Shown here one piece after another: positions 42,151-51,150 of a stretch of 64,000 bases of DNA; the first letter of the stretch is position 1, and each line of letters opens with the position of its first letter. Made by a program: the position numbers and the translations under genes. The stretch spans positions 186,001 to 250,000 of the forward strand of contig JAZQEI010000022.1 of the NCBI GenBank assembly GCA_045538935.1. The letters run 5' to 3'. Under the pieces are notes generated by a model. It worked only from the letters and a program-made list of their open reading frames with translations, searched no databases and was not told where the DNA came from. The DNA is from RGIG3013 sp045538935. Its GTDB lineage: Bacteria > Bacillota > Clostridia > Oscillospirales > Acutalibacteraceae.

Positions 42151-43728
42151 ATGCAAAGTATAAAGCATAAGGGTTTAGATATAGTTTCTAAACTTATATT
42201 TATAAGCATTTTTGCGGTATTTATTTTGCTACCGCTTATAACAATGCTTTCCCACATAGACGGTGCAAGTGCAAAAGCGATATTTACAAGCGCTCAGTTT
42301 TTACCGAGCGTTACACACTCGCTTATTACAGCCTTAGTGGCAACTGTAATTACTATTGCAATTTCGTTTACTTTAGCGGTTTGTATATCTAGAACAAACA
42401 TAAAGCTAAAGGGCTTTTTTACAATTATTTTTACCTTGCCCATGCTTATTCCGTCGATATCGCACGGTATGGGACTTTTAATTGTACTTGGCAATAACGG
42501 AATTTTAACGCGTGCGCTGAATTTGAGCACCTCTATTTACGGCTTTACGGGCATTGTTGCGGGTAGCGTTATGTACGCTTTCCCCGTTGCCTTTATTATG
42601 ATAAGTGACATTTTAAAGTATCAAGACTATTCTCCGTACGAGGCCGCTAAAATTTTAGGTTTAGGCTCGTTTAGACGTTTTTCGGCTATTACGCTGCCAT
42701 ATCTTAGAAAACCGCTTATTTCTATAATTTTTGCGGTATTTACTATGATAATTACCGACTACGGTGTACCGCTTATTATTGGCGGCAAGTACAAAACGTT
42801 ATCGGTTTTAATGTACGAAGAGGTTATTGGCCGCCTAGAATTTAAAAGCGGTGCGGTAATTGGCGCGCTATTGCTTATTCCTGCAGTTGTTGCCTTCTTG
42901 TTAGATTTAATGAACAAAGACAAGGGCAACATGACCTTTGTTATAAAACCATTTGAGCCAAGCAATAAGCCGCTCTCTAAAATTTTTGCATACATCTTTT
43001 GCTCAATTATAAGCCTTGTTGTTATTGTGCCTATATTCTGCTTTGGCGCTTTGGGCTTTGCAAAAAAATACCCCATAGATTTAACCCTCACCTTAAAAAA
43101 TATAGAAAAGGCTTTATCTATGGAGGCCGGCACATACCTTATAAACTCGCTTATAATATCGGTTGCGGTGGCTTTGGTTGGTACTGCAGTTTGCTTTTTA
43201 TCGGCATATTTAACAGCCAGAGCTAAGACAAAGCTTTCTAAGGTTTTGCATTTAATTTTAATAACCGCGGCGGCTATTCCGGGTATGGTTTTAGGTTTAT
43301 CATACGCTATGAGCTTCTCAGGTACGGCCATGTACAACACCATTGCAATTTTAATTGCGGTTAATATTGTACACTTTGTGGCATCGCCTTATATGATGAT
43401 TTACAACTCGCTCTCTAAGATTAACGAAAACCTAGAAGATGTTGGTAAAACAATGGGTATTAGCAGAATACGTATGATAAAAGACGTATTTTTAGCACAA
43501 AGTATGCCCACCGTTTGCGAAATGGCAAGCTATTTCTTTGTAAACAGTATGATGACTATTTCGGCCGTTTCGTTCCTATCAACCACATCTACAAAACCAA
43601 TAGCCTTAATGATTAACCAGTTTGAAGCAAATATGCAGCTTGAGTGTGCGGCTATTGTTTCTCTTGCAATACTTATTGTTAACATTATAGTTAAGGCTCT
43701 TTTCCGCATAAAGCCAAGGAGAATATAA
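42151..43728 (+). CDS. ABC transporter permease, fused two-domain type
   Basis: 525 residues and about 12 membrane helices. It carries two copies of the permease coupling loop (EAAKILGLGSFRRFSAITLP and DVGKTMGISRIRMIKDVFL), so one polypeptide supplies both membrane halves, as in iron and aminoethylphosphonate importers. Tightly packed in the operon: 3 bases after the ATPase gene and 1 base before the next gene. Confidence 0.95.
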   Translation: MQSIKHKGLDIVSKLIFISIFAVFILLPLITMLSHIDGASAKAIFTSAQFLPSVTHSLITALVATVITIAISFTLAVCISRTNIKLKGFFTIIFTLPMLIPSISHGMGLLIVLGNNGILTRALNLSTSIYGFTGIVAGSVMYAFPVAFIMISDILKYQDYSPYEAAKILGLGSFRRFSAITLPYLRKPLISIIFAVFTMIITDYGVPLIIGGKYKTLSVLMYEEVIGRLEFKSGAVIGALLLIPAVVAFLLDLMNKDKGNMTFVIKPFEPSNKPLSKIFAYIFCSIISLVVIVPIFCFGALGFAKKYPIDLTLTLKNIEKALSMEAGTYLINSLIISVAVALVGTAVCFLSAYLTARAKTKLSKVLHLILITAAAIPGMVLGLSYAMSFSGTAMYNTIAILIAVNIVHFVASPYMMIYNSLSKINENLEDVGKTMGISRIRMIKDVFLAQSMPTVCEMASYFFVNSMMTISAVSFLSTTSTKPIALMINQFEANMQLECAAIVSLAILIVNIIVKALFRIKPRRI

Positions 43729-43729
43729 A

Positions 43730-44617
43730 ATGACCAAGAAGACATTTGATATATTAAATTATTTAACCACTATAAATGGCTCTACCACACAAAGAGAAAT
43801 TGCTAATGCTACAAATATGTCGGTTGGTACGGTTAATAAGCTTATGTCTGAGCTTTGTGCCAACGGTCTTGTAGAAAACGGCAAGATTACCGATAAGGGC
43901 TTAGAGGCATTAGAGCCCTACAGAGTGCGCCGCGCAATATTTATCGCTGCAGGCTTTGGCTCTAGAATGGTGCCCGTAACACTTAATACTCCAAAGCCTT
44001 TGGTTAGGGTTAAGGGCCAGCGCATTATAGATTCGCTCTTAGATGCCGTAGTGGCGGCCGGTATAGACCAAATTTACCTTGTTCGCGGATATTTAGGCGA
44101 GCAGTTTGACCAACTTTTATACAAATACCCGAACATTAAGTTTATAGAAAATCCGCTTTACAACCAAGCAAACAATATTTCTTCGGTTTTAAAGGCAAAA
44201 GACGCACTGTGTGAAAACACCTATATTTTTGAGGCCGATATTTTGCTTTACAATAAAAAACTTATAACAAAATATCAGTACTCATCTAACTACCTTGGTG
44301 TTCCGGTTAAGACCACAGACGACTGGTGCTTATACACCGAAAACGGCAAGGTAACAAAGGTTGCTGTTGGCGGTACCGACTGCTACCATATGTACGGAAT
44401 TTCGTACTGGTCAAAAGAAGATGCTAAAAAGCTACAGTCTGATGTTGAAGCAGTTTACACCTCCCCAGGCGGCAAGGAGCGTTACTGGGACCAAGTGCCG
44501 CTAGACTTTAAAAAGGAAAACTACTCGCTCTCAGTTAGAGAATGTACCTTTGACGATATTATAGAAATAGATTCGTTTAACGAATTAAAAGAGTTAGATA
44601 GCTCGTATAATGTATAA
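43730..44617 (+). CDS. Winged-helix domain fused to a LicC/PntC-type nucleotidyltransferase
   Basis: 295 residues. The first ~65 form a MarR-like winged helix (TTQREIANATNMSVGTVNKL). The rest is an NTP-transferase: IFIAAGFGSRMVPVTLNTPK with the signature Lys, FIENPLYNQANNISSVL and FEADILLY. The YNQANNISS block matches CTP:phosphocholine cytidylyltransferase LicC and the 2-aminoethylphosphonate enzyme PntC. It starts 1 base after the permease stop, so it is co-expressed with the importer. Likely activates the imported headgroup to its CDP form for surface-glycan decoration, with the HTH possibly sensing it. Confidence 0.88.
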   Translation: MTKKTFDILNYLTTINGSTTQREIANATNMSVGTVNKLMSELCANGLVENGKITDKGLEALEPYRVRRAIFIAAGFGSRMVPVTLNTPKPLVRVKGQRIIDSLLDAVVAAGIDQIYLVRGYLGEQFDQLLYKYPNIKFIENPLYNQANNISSVLKAKDALCENTYIFEADILLYNKKLITKYQYSSNYLGVPVKTTDDWCLYTENGKVTKVAVGGTDCYHMYGISYWSKEDAKKLQSDVEAVYTSPGGKERYWDQVPLDFKKENYSLSVRECTFDDIIEIDSFNELKELDSSYNV

Positions 44618-44625
44618 TAATTTTT

Positions 44626-44649
44626 AAAGCACCGATTTCTCGGTGCTTT
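44626..44649. terminator. Bidirectional terminator
   Basis: AAAGCACCGA/TCGGTGCTTT with loop TTTC between convergent genes, T-rich on the plus side. Confidence 0.85.
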
Positions 44650-44654
44650 TTGTT

Positions 44655-45371
44655 TTATTCTTCCATTCCCATTATTTTTAATGGTGATACAGGTTTTTGA
44701 TCTTTAGTAAACTCTAGGTGCAAATGCGCTTGGTCTAAGCTTTCGCACGGGACAGTACCTAGTGAGCCTATAACGGTGCCTGCGTGGACTGTATCGCCCG
44801 CTTTTACAAGCGGCTCTTTTTCTAGGCCTTTGTACTTAGCTATTATACCGTTGCCGTGGTCGATTACAACCGTCACTCCAAATGTGTCGTTAGTTGTAAC
44901 CTCTTTTACTACGCCGTCACCCGCCGATTTTATGGCGGTGCTGTTATCGGCCGCAATATCTATACCGAGGTGTAAGCGCATATCGTTAAAAGTAGCCGAA
45001 TACTGAAGCTCGCTTTCGCTAAAGCCCTTAATAATATTACCTGTTACGGGTAGCACAAAGTAGTTTGCTACGGTTGTTTTTGGCTCACTCGATACCGGTT
45101 TATCGACCGGCTTATTACTGCTTTGAGGAGCTGGCTCTTTGCTCACATCATCGGTAGAAGAAATGTCGGAATAGGTTATATCAGATATAATATTATTAAC
45201 ATTACCGCTAATGGAGGTTGTAGTATCCCCCGCACTGCTTGTATCGCTCGGCTTTGACTCAATAGCGTTCATTAGGGTTTTGGCGCCAATGCCCAAGGCT
45301 ACAAGGCAGAGTGACAAAATTATATACACCGACATTGAGCGGTTTTTCTTTGGTGAATTATAATATTTCAT
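44655..45371 (-). CDS. SpoIIQ-like membrane-anchored M23 peptidase-family protein
   Basis: 238 residues. One N-terminal helix (~12-32), a Ser/Thr-rich linker, then an M23 domain with HLGIDIA (HxxxD zinc ligands) and AHLHLEF (HxH). The zinc site is complete, as in clostridial SpoIIQ homologues, unlike the degenerate B. subtilis protein. In clostridia, SpoIIQ and SpoIIIAH bridge the forespore and mother cell during engulfment. Alternatively a general cell-wall endopeptidase. AAGGAG lies before the ATG; it is monocistronic. Confidence 0.83.
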   Translation of the reverse strand: MKYYNSPKKNRSMSVYIILSLCLVALGIGAKTLMNAIESKPSDTSSAGDTTTSISGNVNNIISDITYSDISSTDDVSKEPAPQSSNKPVDKPVSSEPKTTVANYFVLPVTGNIIKGFSESELQYSATFNDMRLHLGIDIAADNSTAIKSAGDGVVKEVTTNDTFGVTVVIDHGNGIIAKYKGLEKEPLVKAGDTVHAGTVIGSLGTVPCESLDQAHLHLEFTKDQKPVSPLKIMGMEE

Positions 45372-45444
45372 AAATACTCCTTTTAAAATTTATTTATGAT
45401 AATATTATTGACACAAAAAATAAAAATAAACTTTGGAAAAATAA

Positions 45445-45479
45445 AAAGCACCAAACCCTAAAAAATGTTTGGTGCTTTT
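45445..45479 (-). terminator. Intrinsic terminator
   Basis: AAAAGCACCAAAC/GTTTGGTGCTTTT stem, T-rich on the minus strand. It ends the sugar transferase-aminotransferase pair. Confidence 0.82.
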
Positions 45480-45482
45480 GTT

Positions 45483-46514
45483 TTATGCAAAATTTTCTAA
45501 AATGTTTACTATTCGTTGCATATCATTTTTATTATAGCGCTGATCTATAACTATAGATAAAACTTTCGTATATATTAAATTAGTGCTATTCGTTTCGTTA
45601 GGCCAATGTATAGGGCAGTAAACATCTGCATCGCAAAGCCTTTTTCGCATTGCGTCGCGAGCATCTTGGCTGTTGAAAATTACGGGTACAAAAAGAGGTA
45701 CATCAGCGTCTTTAAGATTAAACATAAAACGCAAGTTTTTACATTTTGCCGTATAGATTATTTTTGCATTCTCGCGGCGGCGATTTGCTATTGCTGTTTT
45801 ATCAATATGATTTATTAGATTAAGACTCTTTTCATCGATCGCTCTGTCTTGCCAATCGGTACACAGTATTGTATCGGCACGCGAAAACTCGTCTAGAAAC
45901 TCTGCCTTTTTATCGTTAGACTTGTCTTGCGAGTTTAAATACTGCAGTTTCTTGCTCATTGCCGATTCTTTTAATTGTAAAAACTCTTTACTAATCGGCA
46001 CTTTGCCATTATGCACGGTGCCGTTGGCCTTTACAAGCATTCCGCCCGAAAATACTCCAACCCATTTTCTTATGCTCGCCACAAAATAATCGGCATTACT
46101 ACGGCGGTTAGATAAAAGTCTATGAGTTATATCTTCTATAACCGTTACGCCCTTTTGCTTTAGTTTTAAAACAATTTGGTCTTGGTTAGACTCTTCAAAA
46201 CCAAAATAGCTCATAGCAAAAAATATATCAAAATTTTCATTAAAATCTATTTTATATTCTATGCCACCGTTAGAAAAGACAACCTCGTAATAAATTACCT
46301 CTATACCGTTTTTTATAAACGGCTCTACCATAGAAAAACAGCAGTAATCGGGTAAATACGCTTTTTTTATGCGCTTTTGAGTTTTAATGTCTTCTATAGC
46401 GGCGTAAATAGCCGCTCTGCCCGTGGCAAAATATGCAGCATTACTGCAAAACGCTTTGGGTTGTTGCTTATCTAAAAAAATATTAGATAGGTCAAATTCG
46501 CTTCCTATTTCCAC
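45483..46514 (-). CDS. DegT/DnrJ/EryC1-like PLP-fold protein of surface-glycan synthesis
   Basis: 343 residues. Fold-type I aminotransferase features: TGRAAIYAAI near the start, VIEDITHRLL (the Asp that holds the PLP nitrogen) and SIRKWVGVFSGG, with Lys as the probable PLP-binding residue. The protein is diverged from typical sugar aminotransferases. GTG start with GGAG 7 bases upstream. It lies 18 bases after the sugar transferase gene, so it likely acts on a nucleotide sugar or modifies the glycan that transferase starts. Confidence 0.75.
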   Translation of the reverse strand: MEIGSEFDLSNIFLDKQQPKAFCSNAAYFATGRAAIYAAIEDIKTQKRIKKAYLPDYCCFSMVEPFIKNGIEVIYYEVVFSNGGIEYKIDFNENFDIFFAMSYFGFEESNQDQIVLKLKQKGVTVIEDITHRLLSNRRSNADYFVASIRKWVGVFSGGMLVKANGTVHNGKVPISKEFLQLKESAMSKKLQYLNSQDKSNDKKAEFLDEFSRADTILCTDWQDRAIDEKSLNLINHIDKTAIANRRRENAKIIYTAKCKNLRFMFNLKDADVPLFVPVIFNSQDARDAMRKRLCDADVYCPIHWPNETNSTNLIYTKVLSIVIDQRYNKNDMQRIVNILENFA

Positions 46515-46532
46515 GTTACTACTCCAATTAAA

Positions 46533-47180
46533 TTATTCGAAATCGGCAGGTTTCTGAACTATGCCTTCTTCCCACTGTTTTATTCTGTATGTATCAAAAT
46601 TACCCTGTGCGCTTGTTTCTACAATATCGCTACGACAAAAAACTTTTTTAACAGTTAGGAAAATAACCTTAATATCCATAAAAAATGTAAGATTATCTAC
46701 ATAATCTATATCGTACTTTATACGCTGGTCCCAATTAGCAGCCGTTCTGCCATTTACCTGCGCCCAGCCGGTAAGTCCGGGACGCACGTTGTGACGTCGA
46801 TACTCTTCGGGTGTGAAATATTTAAGATACTTAACCGTCCACGGACGAGGTCCTACTATAGACATATCGCCCTTAATAATATTTATAAGTTCTGGCAGTT
46901 CGTCAAGCGAAGTGGCTCTTAAAATTTTACCAAACCTTGTAAGACGTTGTTTTGATGGCAAAAGGTTGCCGTCTTGGTCTTTTTCATTAGTCATTGTGCG
47001 GAATTTATAAAGTTTAAATATTTTTCCGCCTTTGCCGGGGCGCTGTTGCACAAAAATGACCGGCGAGCCGAGTTTGATTTTTACAAACAAGGCAACTATT
47101 GCTAATATAGGCCAAATAACCAGCAAGGCAAGCGAGCAAAGCGCTACATCTAAAAAGCGTTTTATGTATTTTTGATACAT
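46533..47180 (-). CDS. Polyprenyl-phosphate sugar transferase (exopolysaccharide initiation)
   Basis: 215 residues. One N-terminal helix hairpin, then the bacterial sugar transferase domain: GSPVIFVQQRPGKGGKIF, KFRTM, LDELPELINIIKGDMSIVGP and GLTGWAQVNGR. This is the short PglC-type form, which puts the first sugar phosphate on undecaprenyl phosphate. It is paired with the PLP-fold protein downstream and lies near a CapD/PglF-type dehydratase gene, which could supply the UDP-linked diamino- or deoxy-sugar. Confidence 0.93.
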   Translation of the reverse strand: MYQKYIKRFLDVALCSLALLVIWPILAIVALFVKIKLGSPVIFVQQRPGKGGKIFKLYKFRTMTNEKDQDGNLLPSKQRLTRFGKILRATSLDELPELINIIKGDMSIVGPRPWTVKYLKYFTPEEYRRHNVRPGLTGWAQVNGRTAANWDQRIKYDIDYVDNLTFFMDIKVIFLTVKKVFCRSDIVETSAQGNFDTYRIKQWEEGIVQKPADFE

Positions 47181-47300
47181 ACCAATTCTCCTAAAATATA
47201 ATTACTTGTATTTTAACACACTTTTGCTTTGTTGTAAAGTAATCATAGCTTTTTGCAGTTTTTCATATAATAAAAATGTAAAGATTTTTGAGGTGATAAT

Positions 47301-47501
47301 ATGAATTCAGATTTTAAGTCTAACGTTAACCCTGAACACGTTAAAAAGATGTTAGATTCTTTGAGTGAAGAACAAAAAAATAAACTAAACACCATTTTAA
47401 AAGACAAGGCCGCTACCGAGCAGATACTGTCTTCCCCTAAGGCTAAAGAGTTGCTTAAGGCTCTTATTTTAGGCGGTGATAACAATGGACGACATAAATA
47501 A
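47301..47501 (+). CDS. Small helical protein of unknown function (trio gene 1)
   Basis: 66 residues, charged and helical (VKKMLDSLSEEQKNKLNTIL). GAGGTG lies before the ATG. Its end overlaps the next gene by 17 bases, so translation is coupled. No family is recognised. The conserved-looking trio sits between glycan genes but on the opposite strand. Confidence 0.75.
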   Translation: MNSDFKSNVNPEHVKKMLDSLSEEQKNKLNTILKDKAATEQILSSPKAKELLKALILGGDNNGRHK

Positions 47502-47832
47502 AAGCATTTCTGATATTTTAGCAGACCCAAATAAAATGCAGATGCTACAAAGCATGGCATCACAACTTTTTAACCAAAGCGAACCTGAAAAACCACCATC
47601 AACCACAAGCTCTGCTGAGGATTTAATAGGTAGCGCTAAGGGGCTTTCATCTTTAATTTCGGCGGTTGGTAATGCTAATTTAGGGGCCGATGATGAGTCG
47701 GTGCGGCTTTTACTTGCTCTGCGCCCACATTTGAAAGACGAGCGGCAAACAAGAGTGGACACCGCAGTTAAAATTTTGCGGCTTATTAGACTTGCACCCA
47801 TATTAAAAAACAGTGGGCTTATAAATATTTAG
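47485..47832 (+). CDS. Small soluble protein of unknown function (trio gene 2)
   Basis: 115 residues: an N-terminal helical segment (ISDILADPNKMQMLQSMASQ), a Ser/Thr/Pro-rich middle, and a C-terminal helical domain (LLLALRPHLKDERQTRVDTA). GGCGGTGAT serves as ribosome site inside gene 1. The middle gene of the coupled trio; function unknown. Confidence 0.78.
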   Translation: MDDINKSISDILADPNKMQMLQSMASQLFNQSEPEKPPSTTSSAEDLIGSAKGLSSLISAVGNANLGADDESVRLLLALRPHLKDERQTRVDTAVKILRLIRLAPILKNSGLINI

Positions 47833-47841
47833 GGGCTTTTT

Positions 47842-48147
47842 ATGGACAGAGACACCTTTGAAAAATTAACCAGTGCGGCGCAAAACAGAGTTATAAACCA
47901 GCAAAGAAAAGAGAGCTCTTATACAAACCCCAAGCAAAAAGAGCTAGAGCCCGAACACTCTAAAGCACAAGAAAGTAATATTAACACAAGACCTAAAAGC
48001 CGCTCTAAAGAGTTGCTCGGTCTTCTTAATTTAAAAAACATTTCGATAGATTCTGAGCGGGCGCTTATTTTAGGAATTTTACTGCTTCTGGCTAACGATG
48101 AGGCAGACGAGTGGCTTATTTTGTCATTAATTTATATTATGCTGTGA
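47842..48147 (+). CDS. Small protein with hydrophobic C-terminus, unknown function (trio gene 3)
   Basis: 101 residues: a polar Gln/Lys/Ser-rich N-terminal half and a C-terminal pair of short hydrophobic stretches (ALILGILLLLANDEADEWLI, then LSLIYIML). It starts 9 bases after gene 2. The tail could insert into or contact the membrane. No family is recognised. Confidence 0.75.
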   Translation: MDRDTFEKLTSAAQNRVINQQRKESSYTNPKQKELEPEHSKAQESNINTRPKSRSKELLGLLNLKNISIDSERALILGILLLLANDEADEWLILSLIYIML

Positions 48148-48152
48148 ACAAA

Positions 48153-48187
48153 AACCGCACCGTTTATATTTTGGAAACAGTGCGGTT
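48153..48187. terminator. Bidirectional terminator
   Basis: AACCGCACCGTTT pairs with AAACAGTGCGGTT (one mismatch) between the trio and the convergent dehydratase gene. Confidence 0.75.
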
Positions 48188-48192
48188 ATATT

Positions 48193-50034
48193 TTAGTGTT
48201 TATCTATAGTATATGTGCCAACAATTTCGGCTACGGCTTGTTTTATATCGGCCGAGTTTTTATTGCAAAGCTTTTTAAGCTTAACAAGATTTTCGGCAAA
48301 TTCTTCGGCGCTAAACTCTATAGGCTTGCCTATGTATATAAGCTTATTTTCGGTTTTTAAAAGGCCTTCTTCGCCCATTAAAAGCTCCTCATAAAGCTTC
48401 TCACCCGGGCGTAGTCCCGTGTACTCAATTTTAATATCAACATCGGGTGTATAGCCCGAAAGTCTTATAAGGTTGCGGGCAAGGTCGTCGATTTTAACAG
48501 GTTGTCCCATATCGAGCACAAATATTTCACCGCCGTTAGCATAAGCGCCCGCCTGGAGCACTAACGATACAGCTTCGGGTATAGTCATAAAGTAACGTAT
48601 AATATCGGGGTGTGTAACGCAAACCGGTCCGCCCTTTTTAATTTGCTCTTTAAACAGCGGAATAACCGAGCCGTTAGACCCAAGCACATTACCAAAACGA
48701 ACACAGGCAAACTCGGTAGACGAGTTTTGGTTTATGGTTTGCACCACCATTTCGCACATACGCTTGGTTGCGCCCATTATGTTGGTGGGATTTACGGCTT
48801 TATCGGTAGAGATAAGTATAAACTTCTCTGCACCGTATTTATCGGCCGCCTTTGCAACATTTAGGGTACCAAAAACGTTGTTCTTTACCGCTTCATTTGG
48901 GCTATTCTCCATTAATGGCACATGCTTGTGGGCTGCAGCATGGAACACTATTTGCGGATTATATGTTGCAAAAATACTATCTATTCTAGCTTCGTCACGC
49001 ACCGAGGCAATAACAGTTTCTAAGTTTAGTAACGGATGCTCGCGCAATAATTCTTGCTGAATTTCGTAAGCATTGTTTTCGTAAATATCTAAAATTATAA
49101 GTTTTTTAGGCAAATTACGGGCAATTTGACGGCATAACTCACTACCAATAGAGCCACCGCCACCGGTTACTAAAACGACCTTATCGGTTAAGGTGTTTAA
49201 AATATTGCGGTTATCTATTACAATGGGGTCGCGGCCTAAAAGGTCGTCTATTTCGACATCTCTAATTTTTCCAACCTGCAACTCGCCGTTTATCATTTGA
49301 TATAAACCGGGTAAAATTTTAAGGGAACATTTTGTGGTTTTGCAAATATCTAAAATGTGTTTTTTTTCATTACTGCTTGCCGACGGAATTGCAAGCACTA
49401 TGCTTTTTACACCGTATTTTTGAACAAAATGGGGTATTTGTTCGGTAGTACCAACAACCCTAATGCCATCTATGTATTTACCAACCTTGGTTAGATTATC
49501 GTCTACAATACAGCAAACGCGGGTGTTTATTTTGTCGGACTCAGAAAGCTCTCTAACAGCAATACTGCCCGCACTACCTGCACCAATTACCATTGTTGGT
49601 ATGCTCTCGGTAGTTTTGCGGCCCGACACAGCTCTAATACTTTTAAAGGTGCGGTACGAAAGGCGCAACAGTGTAACGAAAATAATGTTTAAAAGATAAA
49701 TAATAAATATTTCGCTAAGCTTAAAGTTAACCTTTAAAATATAAGTTAAAACAACATCAAAAAGCGATGCTACTGTAACGCCCAAGAATATTTGAACAAC
49801 ATCCTTTGTAGAAACAAGGCTCCAAACAAATCTATACATTCTAAACACAAAGAAAGTGCCCACAAATAAGACAGTTCTAAACGGCAAATAAAGGGTTAAA
49901 TCTTTTAAATGTGTTGCGACCGCAACAGAAATTTCAAAATCGTGTTTAATTAAGGCGCCGAACAAAACCGATAAATTTATAATTAAAATGTCAAAAAACA
50001 AGACAATAAGTGTATTTCTTAAAGCTTTGTTCAT
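48193..50034 (-). CDS. Membrane nucleotide-sugar 4,6-dehydratase (CapD/PglF/WbpM type)
   Basis: 613 residues. Four N-terminal helices (~8-110), a CoA-binding-like Rossmann domain (MVIGAGSAGSIAVREL), then the extended SDR domain (VLVTGGGGSIGSELCRQI, NPTNIMGATKRMCEMVVQ). The position of the catalytic Tyr is occupied by Met, as is typical of PglF/FlaA1-type 4,6-dehydratases. These convert UDP-GlcNAc to the 4-keto-6-deoxy sugar for bacillosamine-like glycans. This fits the neighbouring PglC-type transferase and PLP-fold protein, though it is transcribed separately. Confidence 0.92.
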   Translation of the reverse strand: MNKALRNTLIVLFFDILIINLSVLFGALIKHDFEISVAVATHLKDLTLYLPFRTVLFVGTFFVFRMYRFVWSLVSTKDVVQIFLGVTVASLFDVVLTYILKVNFKLSEIFIIYLLNIIFVTLLRLSYRTFKSIRAVSGRKTTESIPTMVIGAGSAGSIAVRELSESDKINTRVCCIVDDNLTKVGKYIDGIRVVGTTEQIPHFVQKYGVKSIVLAIPSASSNEKKHILDICKTTKCSLKILPGLYQMINGELQVGKIRDVEIDDLLGRDPIVIDNRNILNTLTDKVVLVTGGGGSIGSELCRQIARNLPKKLIILDIYENNAYEIQQELLREHPLLNLETVIASVRDEARIDSIFATYNPQIVFHAAAHKHVPLMENSPNEAVKNNVFGTLNVAKAADKYGAEKFILISTDKAVNPTNIMGATKRMCEMVVQTINQNSSTEFACVRFGNVLGSNGSVIPLFKEQIKKGGPVCVTHPDIIRYFMTIPEAVSLVLQAGAYANGGEIFVLDMGQPVKIDDLARNLIRLSGYTPDVDIKIEYTGLRPGEKLYEELLMGEEGLLKTENKLIYIGKPIEFSAEEFAENLVKLKKLCNKNSADIKQAVAEIVGTYTIDKH

Positions 50035-50164
50035 TATGCTTGCCCCTCTCTTTGAATATATTTAGTTAATTATATATCTTTTTTATAAAAAAAGCAACCC
50101 TTTGATACATATAGTTAGCATTAGAATTTATTGGCAAAACAATTATTTACATTAAAAACAAAAA

Positions 50165-50197
50165 AAAAGCAACCTAAATTTTGTTTAGGTTGCTTTT
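50165..50197 (-). terminator. Intrinsic terminator
   Basis: AAAAGCAACCTAAA/TTTAGGTTGCTTTT, 14 bp, T run on the minus strand. The same stem sequence reappears at 51017-51050. Confidence 0.88.
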
Positions 50198-50201
50198 TGC
50201 T

Positions 50202-50879
50202 TTAATTAAAATAATCGGGATCTTGCCAGTTTTTGCGTTTTTTTGTGGTTGAATTTATTGCATCCACCTGCTCTAAACGGTATGACGGCTCTTCGGAAGT
50301 TGAATTTTTTTCTTTTTCCTTTGGAATAACCTCTAAAACTGTGCAAGGATACTGTCCGTCATTTGTAATTATTCTTAATTTTTCGTTCTGCTTGGGCGTT
50401 TTGCCTGCCACCATAGTAAACTTTATTGTTTTTTTGTAGCTCTTATATCTATCGTCAAAAATAACATACGTTTTCTCTATTTGTTGGCTTCTTTCAAATT
50501 TTACTTCACATATATATTCATTTGTATTTTTTCTAAACGGCAACACATCAGGAAATTGCACTATAATATTATCTCTTTTTTGCTTTTCGTCTTCAATCAT
50601 ATCGTAATGCGTTAAGAAATACAAATACAAGAAAATAAACGGTATCAACACCACCAATACAATAGGAATAAAGGCCAAACCAAGAATTACATAAAAAACA
50701 ATGTCACTTTTCCAAAATTTATTTGCTTCTTTTATAGCTTCATTTTTGCAATTAGCGCACTTGTTTCTAAACATAGCAAAAAACTTGTGAACAGGACGCA
50801 AAACCGGGCTGGTTACCATTCCCGCTTTTTGAGCAGCAGAAAAAGACAATTCTCCGCAATACGGGCATCTAAATTGCAA
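50202..50879 (-). CDS. Zinc-ribbon two-helix membrane protein (paralogue of the 52-53.5 kb protein)
   Basis: 225 residues. A CPYCGE...CANCKNE zinc ribbon (residues ~5-45), two membrane helices (~60-90), then a cytoplasmic beta-rich domain (NTNEYICEVKFERSQQIEKT, YVIFDDRYKSYKK) and the tail KKRKNWQDPDYFN. TTG start with AAAGGAGG. The same domain set occurs twice in the neighbouring protein with an identical tail. Family and function unknown; the ribbon on the N-side of membrane helices suggests a sensor or scaffold. Confidence 0.78.
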   Translation of the reverse strand: MQFRCPYCGELSFSAAQKAGMVTSPVLRPVHKFFAMFRNKCANCKNEAIKEANKFWKSDIVFYVILGLAFIPIVLVVLIPFIFLYLYFLTHYDMIEDEKQKRDNIIVQFPDVLPFRKNTNEYICEVKFERSQQIEKTYVIFDDRYKSYKKTIKFTMVAGKTPKQNEKLRIITNDGQYPCTVLEVIPKEKEKNSTSEEPSYRLEQVDAINSTTKKRKNWQDPDYFN

Positions 50880-50930
50880 TACAACCCCTCCTTTAAATTA
50901 GTCCGGTTCCAGGCTCATATTTATAATAAG

Positions 50931-50957
50931 AACACAAGGGGACGGTTCTCTTGTGTT
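50931..50957 (+). repeat. REP-like palindrome (GGGGACGGTTCT type)
   Basis: AACACAAG and CTTGTGTT arms enclose GGGACGGTTCT. The same element is found inverted at 51124-51150. The GGGACGGTTCT core with TGTGTT arms is a recurring extragenic repeat in Firmicutes that I associate with REP/RAYT elements; no RAYT transposase gene is in the window. Confidence 0.6.
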
Positions 50958-51016
50958 AATTTAATTTTCTAAAACACAAGGTTATATACAAAATAATTAT
51001 ATACATTTGAAAATAA

Positions 51017-51050
51017 AAAAGCAACCTAAACAAAAATTTAGGTTGCTTTT
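51017..51050 (-). terminator. Intrinsic terminator
   Basis: AAAAGCAACCTAAA/TTTAGGTTGCTTTT, the same stem as at 50165. It ends the lipoprotein transcript. Confidence 0.85.
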
Positions 51051-51067
51051 GTACACTAAGATATAAA

Positions 51068-51123
51068 TTAAAATTTTGCTTTGGGTTGACGGGCGCTCTT
51101 TTTGCCCTCGGGGGTGATTTCGT
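51068..51123 (-). repeat. Stray copy of the antiporter gene's 3' end
   Basis: About 56 bases nearly identical to 62426-62481. Translated on the minus strand it gives ITPEGKKSARQPKAKF then stop, against INPEGKKSARQPKAKI in the antiporter. No antiporter gene precedes it here. Confidence 0.8.
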
Positions 51124-51150
51124 CAACACACAGAACCGTCCCCTGTGTTG
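51124..51150 (-). repeat. REP-like palindrome, inverted copy, flanked by a direct duplication
   Basis: CAACACA and TGTGTTG arms around the complement of GGGGACGGTTCTG. GGGGTGATTTCGT occurs immediately before (51111-51123) and again after (ends 51166), as if the element inserted with a target duplication. Confidence 0.6.

Noticed and set aside
42759..43343. 194-residue reading frame opposite the ABC permease
   Set aside because: Antisense of a membrane protein, no ribosome site and no domain. The permease frame is clearly the gene.
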